A stretch of 64,000 nucleotides of DNA from Bordetella hinzii LMG 13501 (GTDB taxonomy: Bacteria; Pseudomonadota; Gammaproteobacteria; Burkholderiales; Burkholderiaceae_B). The position numbers were made by a program, and so were the translations under genes. Below the pieces are notes generated by a model that was not told the origin of the DNA, made no database searches, and worked only from the letters and a program-made list of their open reading frames with translations. The stretch is from positions 171,460-235,459 of the forward strand of contig NZ_LRUJ01000002.1 in the NCBI RefSeq assembly GCF_001548475.1, written 5' to 3'. This document shows, in pieces, positions 35,671 through 43,818 of the stretch; position 1 is the stretch's first letter, and each line of letters begins with the position of its first letter.

Positions 35671-36747
35671 ATGTCCCCATCCGTTCTCGCCGACATCCTG
35701 TCTCTTTTGCGCCAGCATTATGGCGACGTGGTGCTGCCCCTGTGGCGCAACGCGGGTTTCAATGCCCAGCTCGATCTGCCTGTCGAAGCCCTGGACGGCG
35801 CGACGGCTCGCCCCTTGCCGGTCACGCGCTATCGCGCCATGGCCTGTGCGCGACAGATATTCATTTATTCGCGCGCGCCGCAAGGCCAGGCGCATGCCGC
35901 TCGCCTGTTCGATGCCCTGTCGCGGCATTTCCGCAATCCGGCAGGTGGCTGGTACTACAGCGTCGATGCCGCGGGCCAGCCCCTGGACACCACGCAGGAC
36001 CTGTACACCCATGCTTTCGTGGTGCTGGCCTGCGCCGTCTTCTTCGAGCGCACGCGCCGCAGCGACGCGCACAAGCTGCTGCTGGCGACGGTGCGCGATA
36101 TCGAGAGCCGCTTTCGTGATGAGCAGGGCCTGTATATTGCCGCCCGCGCGGCGGACGGCCGCCTGCTGCGCGGCCACGAGCAGAATCCCGTCATGCACCT
36201 GACCGAGGCCTATCTGGCGGCGGCCGGGCTGGTTGAGCCGGCCTGGTTCGCGCAGCGCCTGCGTGAGCTGGCGCAGCAGGTCTTTGACGTTTATGTCGAT
36301 GCCGGCACGCATTGCGTGATGGAGTTGGCGCGGGGCACGGCGGACAACCGTATCGAGCCTGGCCACCAGTTCGAATGGTATGCGCTGCTCGATAGCGCGC
36401 CCGAGGTCTTCGCCGGCCTGGAGCTGGCCGCGGTGATTCCCCGGGCGGCGGCCTGGGCCGAGGCACACGGGGTGGCGCCCCAGACCTGGGGCGTGTGCGC
36501 CGCGCTGGCTCCTGACGGCACGATCATCGACGCCCGGCAGCGTATCTGGGCCCAGACCGAATACGCGCGGTATCTGGCCCTGATGTCCAGCCCGCGGCGC
36601 CCAAGGCAGCTGCAGGCGCTGCGCGGGCGCTTCCTGCACGCCGGCGGCTGGCACGAGGTGTTGGGGCCGGAAGGCGAGGTCCTGCGGCACGATATGCCGA
36701 GCACCACGCCTTATCACCTCTGGACGGGTTACGTCGGCCAGCCCTGA
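35671..36747 (+). CDS. AGE family sugar epimerase/isomerase
   Basis: The 358-residue protein has the (alpha/alpha)6-barrel pattern of N-acylglucosamine 2-epimerases and mannose isomerases: RQIFIYSRA, WYYSVDAAGQPLDTTQDLYT, NPVMHLTEAYLAA and EPGHQFEWYALLD with the catalytic-type His residues. The ATG at 35671 (MSPSVLADI) is preferred; the frame extends upstream without similarity. It could isomerise mannose/fructose or a related sugar. No sugar gene lies beside it. Confidence 0.85.
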   Translation: MSPSVLADILSLLRQHYGDVVLPLWRNAGFNAQLDLPVEALDGATARPLPVTRYRAMACARQIFIYSRAPQGQAHAARLFDALSRHFRNPAGGWYYSVDAAGQPLDTTQDLYTHAFVVLACAVFFERTRRSDAHKLLLATVRDIESRFRDEQGLYIAARAADGRLLRGHEQNPVMHLTEAYLAAAGLVEPAWFAQRLRELAQQVFDVYVDAGTHCVMELARGTADNRIEPGHQFEWYALLDSAPEVFAGLELAAVIPRAAAWAEAHGVAPQTWGVCAALAPDGTIIDARQRIWAQTEYARYLALMSSPRRPRQLQALRGRFLHAGGWHEVLGPEGEVLRHDMPSTTPYHLWTGYVGQP

Positions 36748-36836
36748 CGCCGCCAGGGCGCTGATGTTATTCGTTACCTCCTTCGCCCTATTTGTGGCTA
36801 TCCCTTACAATTTGGCAATTATTGAAGAGGGAAGCC

Positions 36837-37052
36837 ATGAGTGTGATGTGTCCTGCGTGTCAGTCTATCCAGCCGGGGCTTTCTGGGGTCGTGCCGCATC
36901 AGCAGTTGGGCCACCAGGGATACACGCAGCCTACGCAGCGCGGGCGCGAGTCGCATCGCGAAGACCATTTCCGTTGCATCGAGTGCGGCGCCAAGTGGCT
37001 GCGCGAGACCGATAAATGGGGGGCGGATCTAGGGTTCCGCCTGGCGCCGTGA
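36837..37052 (+). CDS. Small zinc-ribbon protein
   Basis: A 71-residue protein with two CxxC pairs (CPAC at residues 5-8 and CIEC at 47-50), which together could bind one zinc ion. GAGGGAAGCC precedes the ATG at 36837. Function unknown; in size and layout it resembles small zinc-ribbon proteins of unknown role. Confidence 0.65.
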   Translation: MSVMCPACQSIQPGLSGVVPHQQLGHQGYTQPTQRGRESHREDHFRCIECGAKWLRETDKWGADLGFRLAP

Positions 37053-37123
37053 GCGGGATTTAAGTTGGGCGGCCAGGCGGCCGTCAATTTCTGGTGTCGT
37101 GACCGGACAATGAAGGAAGCAAG

Positions 37124-37429
37124 ATGGCGCAGAAGGTATTGAACGGCTTCAGCATCGTGGCCTATGCCACCCAGCCCCAAGGCCGGACACCGCCTCGTGC
37201 TTTCATCGAGACTTCGCGGCTGCCCGGCCCGCCGCCGGCCGAGGGCGAGACCCCTCCGCCGCCCGAGGCGCCGCTGGTGTTCGAGATTTTTCTGTCGCGG
37301 CGTTTCCGCAGCACGGTCGAGGCCATGTCGGCCGCCCGCAATGCCCTGGACCAAGTGCGCCTTGTCACGGAGGAGGGCGTGCCCGACCCGATGCCGGATG
37401 CGGCCTGGGTGCCGCCCGAGGAAGACTGA
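37124..37429 (+). CDS. Hypothetical protein with proline-rich linker
   Basis: A 101-residue protein with a Pro-rich centre (LPGPPPAEGETPPPPEAP, about residues 33-50) between an N-terminal beta-like stretch and a helical segment (RSTVEAMSAARNALDQVRLV). AAGGAAGC precedes the ATG. Family not recognised. Confidence 0.55.
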   Translation: MAQKVLNGFSIVAYATQPQGRTPPRAFIETSRLPGPPPAEGETPPPPEAPLVFEIFLSRRFRSTVEAMSAARNALDQVRLVTEEGVPDPMPDAAWVPPEED

Positions 37430-37436
37430 GCCCGTA

Positions 37437-37802
37437 TCAGAGCGGCTGTATCTTGCCCGTGGGTTGCCAATAGACCGCGCCGTCGCGCTCCTCGACCTGC
37501 AGGGCGGTCAAGCGGCTGTTTTTCGCGGCGCCGCCCACGCACACCCCTGTATCCGGACGGAAGGTGGCGCCATGGCGGGCGCACATGAGCAGGTCGCCCG
37601 CCCGCGTGAAAAAGCTGTTTTCCCAGTCCATCTCGACCCCGATATGGGTGCAGCGGTTGAGATAACCGTAGACCTTGCCCTGGTAGCGGACAAAGAAGAC
37701 GGTGCTGCGGCCCGCGCCATCGGTGACGGGCAGCTTGACGCCCAGGCCGCCATCGACCAGGGATTGCGCGTCGCACACGCGCACGGCACAGGATTGGGAC
37801 AT
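37437..37802 (-). CDS. Rieske-type [2Fe-2S] ferredoxin
   Basis: The 121-residue stand-alone Rieske domain has both cluster motifs: CTHIG (Cys and His of the first pair) and CARHG (second Cys and His), separated by 18 residues. It resembles small-subunit ferredoxins of the NirD/dioxygenase type. The ATG at 37802 is chosen because upstream sequence is antisense to the ABC exporter. The Atm1-like exporter is encoded upstream on the same strand with a 52-bp gap. Confidence 0.88.
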   Translation of the reverse strand: MSQSCAVRVCDAQSLVDGGLGVKLPVTDGAGRSTVFFVRYQGKVYGYLNRCTHIGVEMDWENSFFTRAGDLLMCARHGATFRPDTGVCVGGAAKNSRLTALQVEERDGAVYWQPTGKIQPL

Positions 37803-37854
37803 ACGGGTATTCCGGAAGACAGCCGGCGCCCATTTTGCCATGGGCGCCGGCGGT

Positions 37855-39654
37855 TCAGACGGCGATGGGAGCGCCCGACTCCCGCTGGCGCGCCCACATG
37901 CCGGCATACAGGCCCTTGCGCGCCAGCAGCTCGGCGTGGCGGCCGCGTTCCACCACCCGCCCTTCGGCCAGCACGATGATTTCGTCGGCATCGGCGATGG
38001 TCGAGAGGCGATGGGCGATGATGAGCGTGCTGCGGCCCTGGCTGACCTCGCGCAGGTTGTCCTGGATCTCGCGCTCGGTGTGCGAGTCCAGCGCACTGGT
38101 GGCTTCGTCAAAGAGAAAAATGCAGGGATTTTTGAGGATGGTGCGGGCGATGGCCACGCGCTGTTTTTCCCCGCCCGACAGCTTCAGGCCGCGTTCGCCC
38201 ACGATGGTGCGATAACCTTCGGGCATGCTCATGATCAGCTGGTGGATATGGGCCAGGCGGGCCGCGTCCTGGATCTCGGCCTCGCTGGCCTCGGGACGGC
38301 CATAGGCGATGTTGTACTGGATGCTGTCGTTAAAGAGCACCGTGTCCTGCGGCACCACTCCGATGGCGGCGCGCAGGCTGTCCTGCCTGACGCCGCGGAT
38401 ATCCTGGCCGTCGATCAGGATGGCGCCCTGCTTGACGTCATAGAAGCGGAACAGCAGGCGCGCCAGGGTGGACTTGCCCGCGCCTGAGCTGCCCACCACG
38501 GCCACGGTCTTGCCGGCCGGCACCTCAAAGCTGACCCCCTTGAGGATGGGGCGGCGGTCGTCGTAGCCGAACACCACGTCGCGGAATTCGATGGCTCCGC
38601 CTTGCAGCCGCAGGGCGGGCGCATCGGGTTTGTCGGCCACCTCGCGGTCCTGGCCCAGGAGCTCGAACATGCGTTCCATATCGATGAGCGCCTGTTTGAT
38701 CTCGCGGTAGATGAAGCCGAAAAAGCTCAGCGGATCATAGAGCTGCAGGAGGTAGGTGTTGACCAGCACGAAATCGCCCAGCGTGTAGCGGCCCTGGGCG
38801 ATGCCCTGGGCGGCCATCCACATCACCACGGTCAGGCCGGCCGAGATGATGAGCGCCTGGCCGATGTTCAGGATGGACAGGCTGACCTGGCTGCGCACCG
38901 CGGCGCGCTCATAGCTGCGCAGCGAACTGTCGTAGCGCCGCGCCTCGTGTTCTTCATTGCCGAAATACTTGACGGTCTCGTAGTTCAGCAGGCTTTCCAC
39001 GGCCTTGGTGTTGGCCTGGGAATCGGTTTCGTTCATCTGGCGGCGGAACTTGGCGCGCCATTCAGTGACGATCAAGGTGTAGGCCAGGTAGAGGGTGACC
39101 GTCAGGCCGGTGGCCAGAGCCAGCCAGCCGTCGAACATCTTCCAGAGCACGACGCAGACCAGGCCGATCTCGAAGAAGGTGGGCAGGACATTGAAGAGCA
39201 GAAAGGTCAGCAGGGTCTGGATACCCTTGGTGCCGCGCTCAATGGCGCGCGTCAGGCCGCCGGTCTGGCGCTCGAGGTGAAAGCGCAGGCCCAGGCCATG
39301 CAGGTGGCGGAATATTTGCAGGCCCACCGCGCGGATGGCGTGCTGCGCCACGCGGGCGAAGATGGCGTCGCGCAACTCCGAAAACAGCAGCGACAGCACG
39401 CGCGCCGCGCCATAGGCCAGGATGAGGCCCACGGGCACGACCAGCGCGCCGGGCGTGCCCTGGCCCAGCGCGTCGATGGCCTGCTTGTACAGGATGGGGA
39501 CATAGACCACCGCCGCCTTGGCGATGATCAGGCTGAGCACGGCGAGCACCACGCGCGCCTTCAGGCCCGGGCGGCCGGGCGGCCACAGATAGGGCAGCAG
39601 GGTGCGGATGGTGGCCAGGCCGCCGCGCGGCGCTCGGGAAAGGGTTGCGGGCAT
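37855..39654 (-). CDS. Atm1/HMT1-type ABC exporter (fused membrane and ATPase domains)
   Basis: This 599-residue half-transporter has six membrane helices (about residues 20-320) with the Atm1-class stretch [17 protein letters not shown]. The ATPase domain follows: Walker A GSSGAGKS, signature [16 protein letters not shown], Walker [14 protein letters not shown]. Atm1 homologues export glutathione-bound iron-sulfur or heavy-metal species. The neighbouring Rieske protein fits an Fe-S theme, but this is only context. The ATG at 39654 is used; the longer frame adds no recognisable domain. Confidence 0.9.
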   Translation of the reverse strand: MPATLSRAPRGGLATIRTLLPYLWPPGRPGLKARVVLAVLSLIIAKAAVVYVPILYKQAIDALGQGTPGALVVPVGLILAYGAARVLSLLFSELRDAIFARVAQHAIRAVGLQIFRHLHGLGLRFHLERQTGGLTRAIERGTKGIQTLLTFLLFNVLPTFFEIGLVCVVLWKMFDGWLALATGLTVTLYLAYTLIVTEWRAKFRRQMNETDSQANTKAVESLLNYETVKYFGNEEHEARRYDSSLRSYERAAVRSQVSLSILNIGQALIISAGLTVVMWMAAQGIAQGRYTLGDFVLVNTYLLQLYDPLSFFGFIYREIKQALIDMERMFELLGQDREVADKPDAPALRLQGGAIEFRDVVFGYDDRRPILKGVSFEVPAGKTVAVVGSSGAGKSTLARLLFRFYDVKQGAILIDGQDIRGVRQDSLRAAIGVVPQDTVLFNDSIQYNIAYGRPEASEAEIQDAARLAHIHQLIMSMPEGYRTIVGERGLKLSGGEKQRVAIARTILKNPCIFLFDEATSALDSHTEREIQDNLREVSQGRSTLIIAHRLSTIADADEIIVLAEGRVVERGRHAELLARKGLYAGMWARQRESGAPIAV

Positions 39655-39781
39655 ATCGTGGGATGGCGGGCGGCATTTCCGGCCGCGGGATAGGGGAAAT
39701 CTCCGGATTATCGTCCACGACGCTATGATGGTCTGCAATACCGCTGCCGGCTGAAGGGGCGGGTCTATTCCAGGAGGTTGT

Positions 39782-40606
39782 ATGGCGACTAGCGTTCCTG
39801 TCATGCCGTTGAATGACGGCAACTCCATGCCCCAGCTCGGGCTGGGCGTCTGGCAAGTCCCCAACAGCGAAGCCAGCGCGGCGGTCCAGGCCGCCCTGGC
39901 GGCTGGCTACCGCTCGGTGGACACTGCCGCCATCTACGGCAACGAGGCTGGCGTGGGCGAGGGCCTGAAGGCGGCTGGCGTGGCGCGCGAGGCGCTGTTC
40001 GTGACCACCAAGCTCTGGAACGACCGCCATCATCATGCCCGCCAGGCCCTCGAGGAAAGCCTGCGCAAGCTCGACCTCGACTACGTCGATCTCTACCTCA
40101 TCCATTGGCCGGTGGCCGGCAGCACCGCCTTCGTGGACGCCTGGCGCACCATGATCGAGCTGCGCGAGGCCGGCCTGACCCGCTCCATCGGGGTGTCCAA
40201 TTTCACGCGCGAAAACCTGACCCTGTTGATGGAGGCCACCGATGTCATCCCGGCGGTCAACCAGATCGAACTGCACCCGGGCTTCGCGCAGCGCGAATTG
40301 CGCGCTTTCCATGCCGATCACGGCATCGCCACCGAGTCCTGGAGCCCGCTCGGCCAGGGCGTGGCCTTGCACGACGACACCATAGGCGCGATCGCCCGGA
40401 GCCTGGGCAAGAGCGCCGCGCAGGTGATCTTGCGTTGGCATCTGCAAAGCGGCCTGATCGTGATTCCCAAGTCCGTCACGCCGGCGCGCATCCGGGCCAA
40501 TATCGATGTTTTCGACTTCGACCTCAGCAGCGAGGATATGCAGGCCATCGACGGCCTGCCCACCGGCAAGCGGCTGGGGCCCGACCCCGCTGTGTTCAAG
40601 GGCTAA
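39782..40606 (+). CDS. Aldo/keto reductase (2,5-diketo-D-gluconate reductase group)
   Basis: The 274-residue TIM-barrel enzyme has the catalytic tetrad pattern: VDTAAIYGNE (Asp and Tyr), VTTKLWND (Lys), LDLDYVDLYLIHWP (His), and GVSNFTRENL. NADPH is bound near IPKSVTPARIRANID. It reduces small carbonyls such as methylglyoxal or diketogluconate. AGGAGGT lies seven bases before the ATG. The second aldo/keto reductase gene starts only 3 bp after it. Confidence 0.93.
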   Translation: MATSVPVMPLNDGNSMPQLGLGVWQVPNSEASAAVQAALAAGYRSVDTAAIYGNEAGVGEGLKAAGVAREALFVTTKLWNDRHHHARQALEESLRKLDLDYVDLYLIHWPVAGSTAFVDAWRTMIELREAGLTRSIGVSNFTRENLTLLMEATDVIPAVNQIELHPGFAQRELRAFHADHGIATESWSPLGQGVALHDDTIGAIARSLGKSAAQVILRWHLQSGLIVIPKSVTPARIRANIDVFDFDLSSEDMQAIDGLPTGKRLGPDPAVFKG

Positions 40607-40609
40607 AGC

Positions 40610-41596
40610 ATGCAATACGTCAAATTGGGCAACACCGGCCTGAAAGTCTCGCGGCTCTGCCTGGGCTGCATGACTTACGGCGAACCCCTGCGCGGCAAAC
40701 ATCCCTGGACGCTGGACGAGGCGCAGAGCCGGCCGCTGTTGCGCCAGGCGCTGGACATGGGGATCAATTTCTTTGATACGGCCAACAGCTATTCGGACGG
40801 CTCCAGCGAGGAAATCGTGGGCCGGGCGCTGCGCGACTTCGTCAACCGCGATGACGTCGTCATCGCCACCAAAGTGTATTTCCCGGTCGCCGGCCATGCG
40901 GGCGGTCTGTCGCGCAAGGCCATCATGCGCGAGATCGACGCCAGCCTGCGCCGCCTGGGCACGGACTATGTGGACCTCTACCAGATCCATCGCTGGGACT
41001 ATGAAACCCCCATCGAGGAAACGCTGGAGGCCCTGAACGACGTGGTGCGCGCCGGCAAGGCCCGCTACATCGGCGCCTCGTCCATGCACGCCTGGCAGTT
41101 TGCCCGCGCCTTGTTCCTGTCGGAACAGCGGGGCTGGGCGCGCTTCGTGACCATGCAAAACCACTACAACCTGATCTACCGCGAAGAAGAGCGCGAGATG
41201 CTGGGCCTGTGCGCGGACCAGAAGATCGGTGTGTTGCCCTGGAGCCCCCTGGCGCGCGGCAAGCTGACCCGCGATTGGGACGAGAGCAGCCATCGGGCCG
41301 AGACGGACGAAGTCTTGCAGAGCATTTATCGCGCCACCGCCGATTCGGACCGCCAGGTGGTGCAGGCCGTGGCCGATGTGGCCGCTGCGCGCGGCGTCTC
41401 GCGCGCCCAGGTCGCCTTGGCCTGGCTGCTGCATCAGCCGGGCGTGACCGCGCCCATCATTGGCGCCAGCCGTCCGGGGCATCTGCAGGATGCCCAGGCC
41501 GCGCTGGCGCTCAAGCTCGACGCGGAGGAGATCGCGCAGCTGGAGGCGGCCTATGTGCCGCATCCGGTGGCGGGCTTCACCCAGGCCAGGCGCTGA
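40610..41596 (+). CDS. Aldo/keto reductase (YajO-like group)
   Basis: The 328-residue protein starts MQYVKLGNTGLKVSRLCLG, typical of the YajO/voltage-channel-beta-like group. The tetrad is present: FFDTANSYSDG (Asp and Tyr), VIATKV (Lys) and VDLYQIHRWD (His). It is a different subfamily from its upstream neighbour and probably co-transcribed with it. Its substrate is unknown. Confidence 0.93.
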   Translation: MQYVKLGNTGLKVSRLCLGCMTYGEPLRGKHPWTLDEAQSRPLLRQALDMGINFFDTANSYSDGSSEEIVGRALRDFVNRDDVVIATKVYFPVAGHAGGLSRKAIMREIDASLRRLGTDYVDLYQIHRWDYETPIEETLEALNDVVRAGKARYIGASSMHAWQFARALFLSEQRGWARFVTMQNHYNLIYREEEREMLGLCADQKIGVLPWSPLARGKLTRDWDESSHRAETDEVLQSIYRATADSDRQVVQAVADVAAARGVSRAQVALAWLLHQPGVTAPIIGASRPGHLQDAQAALALKLDAEEIAQLEAAYVPHPVAGFTQARR

Positions 41597-41617
41597 GCCG
41601 CGCCTGGAGCGGGGCGG

Positions 41618-41812
41618 CTAGCCGCGGGCCTTTTTTTCCCGCGGCCGCAGCCAGTACCAGGCGATCACGAGCAAGGGCCACGTCAGCGCGCCCCAGGAAG
41701 CCCAGTGCCACGGTCCCGTGCCCAGCAAGGCGGCCAGCAGGCCGAACACGGCCAGCAAGCCCAGGTAGATGGGCGCGCCCCAGACAAACCAGAACTGTCG
41801 GCGGGGCGTCAT
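41618..41812 (-). CDS. Small membrane protein co-encoded with PepSY protein
   Basis: A 64-residue protein with two hydrophobic helices (about residues 10-30 and 39-54) and a basic C-terminus (YWLRPREKKARG). Its ATG overlaps the stop of the PepSY gene (ATGA), so it is translationally coupled. Family not recognised; context suggests a subunit or accessory factor of the PepSY reductase-like protein. Confidence 0.7.
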   Translation of the reverse strand: MTPRRQFWFVWGAPIYLGLLAVFGLLAALLGTGPWHWASWGALTWPLLVIAWYWLRPREKKARG

Positions 41813-42984
41813 GCGGGCCTGCCTTGCGGCGCGGCGGCCTGCTCATGCTTGCGCACCAGTTCGGCCACGCGCGCGTCGGTGGCCTTGCGGCGGGCGATCC
41901 AGAGATAGAGGCCGCTGGCCAGCACCACGATGGTGATGAGGTCCAGGATGGCCCAGATGATCTTCAGCGGCATGCCGCCGTAGTCGCCGAAATGCAGCGG
42001 GCGGGAGAGCTCCAGCGCGGTCAGATACCACGGCATCTGCGCCACCTTGGTCAGTTCGCCGCTCACGCCATCTATCAGAACGGGGGTGTGCAGCTTGGAA
42101 GTCAGCGGGCTGTCGCCGCGCATCCAGACCGTGAAGTGCTGCGGGCTGCCAAAGAGATTGCCGGGATAGGCGATGGTGGTGATCTTGGTGCCGGGCAGGG
42201 CCGCCAGCGCGGCGTCGGCCACGGCCTGGGGCGCGGCCAGCTGCTTGGGCACGGGCTTGCCCTTGTAGGGTTCGAGCAGGGCGGTCAGTTCCGTGGCTTG
42301 CCAGAGGCGGAACAGCGGCGTGGACAGTTCGTTGATGACGCCGGTCAGCCCGACGACGAAAGCCCAGACCAGCGTGACCACGCCCAGCAGATTGTGCAGG
42401 TCCAGCCATTTGATGCGGGTCGAACGCCCGGCGCGCACGGTGCCGAACTCCAGTTTTTTCATGAAGGGGCCATAGAGCACGACGCCCGAGACGATGGCGA
42501 TGCAGAACAGCAGCCCCATGAAGCCGAGGAACAATTCGCCCGCCAGCCCCGCGAAGAGATCGACATGCAACGACAGCATGATCCCCATGAAGGAAAAGCG
42601 GTCCTCGCTGTAGAGCGGGCCGTCGTGAAGCAGCTCGGCCGTGCGCGTGTCCACCCGCACGGCGTGGCCGACTTCGCGCGCGCGCGCCTGGTCGGGCGTC
42701 ATACCGACATAGGCCTGGGGTTCGTCGGGGTCGAAGTAGACGTAGTCGACCAGCTCATCGGGATACTGGGCCCTGGCAGTGGCCACGATCCTGTCCACGC
42801 TGGCCATGGGCGTGTCCTGCGGCATGTCGACGATGGGCTTGCCCTCGTCGAGCAGATGCTCGATCTCGTGGTGGAAAATCAGCGGCAGCCCGGTGACGCA
42901 GATGATGAACAGGAACAGCGTGCAGACCAGGCTGGTCCATTTATGGACCAGATACCAGGTCTTGATTTTTGCGGCGGCGGTCAT
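41809..42984 (-). CDS. PepSY-associated transmembrane protein
   Basis: This 391-residue protein has four to five membrane helices with PepSY repeats between them. It starts with KIKTWYLVHKWTSLVCTLFL, where the early His belongs to the heme- or metal-ligand pattern of the PiuB/FsrB-like group, and has LHVDLFAG, LDLHNLLGVV and the last helix near residues 345-370. The family acts in iron-siderophore reduction at the inner membrane. A Fur-like palindrome 32 bp before the start supports iron control. The metallophosphatase gene is divergent. Confidence 0.85.
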   Translation of the reverse strand: MTAAAKIKTWYLVHKWTSLVCTLFLFIICVTGLPLIFHHEIEHLLDEGKPIVDMPQDTPMASVDRIVATARAQYPDELVDYVYFDPDEPQAYVGMTPDQARAREVGHAVRVDTRTAELLHDGPLYSEDRFSFMGIMLSLHVDLFAGLAGELFLGFMGLLFCIAIVSGVVLYGPFMKKLEFGTVRAGRSTRIKWLDLHNLLGVVTLVWAFVVGLTGVINELSTPLFRLWQATELTALLEPYKGKPVPKQLAAPQAVADAALAALPGTKITTIAYPGNLFGSPQHFTVWMRGDSPLTSKLHTPVLIDGVSGELTKVAQMPWYLTALELSRPLHFGDYGGMPLKIIWAILDLITIVVLASGLYLWIARRKATDARVAELVRKHEQAAAPQGRPA

Positions 42985-43015
42985 GGCGCGGGAGATCGTT
43001 CCGGAAAAGAACCAA

Positions 43016-43030
43016 GAATAATAGTTATTC
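43016..43030. promoter_or_regulatory. Fur-like palindrome before the PepSY gene
   Basis: GAATAATAGTTATTC is a perfect 6-bp-arm palindrome. Extended to 19 bp it matches the Fur consensus at about 12 of 19 positions. It lies 32 bp upstream of the PepSY start. Confidence 0.5.
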
Positions 43031-43088
43031 GCAACATCATAAATCAAGATTTTGTGACTGGGCAGGGGGCGGTGGTTTAATTCCTTGC

Positions 43089-43817
43089 ATGCTGTCCACC
43101 CATATTCCCGATGCCGGCGGCATTCTCCGCCTGCCGGCCAATCCTCGCGGCCGGGATGTCGCCGTGGGCGACATCCATGGCCATTTTTCGCGCCTGCGCG
43201 AGGCGTTGGACCGTTATGGTTTCGACCCCGCGCGCGATCGCCTGTTTTCCGTCGGGGATTTGATCGACCGGGGCCCGCAAAGCGAGTCGGCCGTCGCCTG
43301 GCTGGACGAGCCCTGGTTTTTCGCGGTCCAGGGCAATCACGAAGACCTGGCGGTGCGTCATGTCCGTAACGGGCGGGTCGACCAGGATAACTGGCGGCGC
43401 TACGGCGGCGGCTGGTTTCTGGATCTGCCGCCCGAACGCCAGCGCGTGCTGGCGCGGCGCTATGAAGCGCTGCCCGTGGTGATCGAACTGGCGACGGCCG
43501 CCGGCACAGTCGGCCTGCTGCACGCCGACAGCCCGGTGCGCGACTGGTCGCGGCTGGCCGGGACCCTGCGCGCGCATCGACGGCGCGCGCGGGGGCGCGC
43601 CCAGTGGTCGCGCGACCGGCTGGCCCAGGGGGATGCTTCAGGGGTGGCCAATGTGCGGGCGGTGGTGGCCGGCCACACGCCCGTGCCCGAACCGGTGGTG
43701 CTGGGCAACGTCTACCACATCGACACAGGCGGCTGGCAGGATGAAGGGTATTTCACGTTGTTGGACCTGGGCAGCCTGAGCGCCTGGCCGCGGCCGGCAC
43801 GCGCCCCGCGGCCCTAG
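43089..43817 (+). CDS. Calcineurin-like metallophosphatase (PrpA/lambda phosphatase type)
   Basis: The 242-residue enzyme carries the phosphoesterase motifs in order: GDIHGH (residues about 28-33), GDLIDRG (about 56-62), GNHED (about 82-86) and VVAGHTP in the C-terminal part. These coordinate two metal ions. It is the protein-Ser/Thr phosphatase form; symmetrical dinucleotide hydrolysis is an alternative. The ATG at 43089 is chosen by homology. It reads away from the PepSY gene. Confidence 0.9.
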   Translation: MLSTHIPDAGGILRLPANPRGRDVAVGDIHGHFSRLREALDRYGFDPARDRLFSVGDLIDRGPQSESAVAWLDEPWFFAVQGNHEDLAVRHVRNGRVDQDNWRRYGGGWFLDLPPERQRVLARRYEALPVVIELATAAGTVGLLHADSPVRDWSRLAGTLRAHRRRARGRAQWSRDRLAQGDASGVANVRAVVAGHTPVPEPVVLGNVYHIDTGGWQDEGYFTLLDLGSLSAWPRPARAPRP

Positions 43818-43818
43818 T

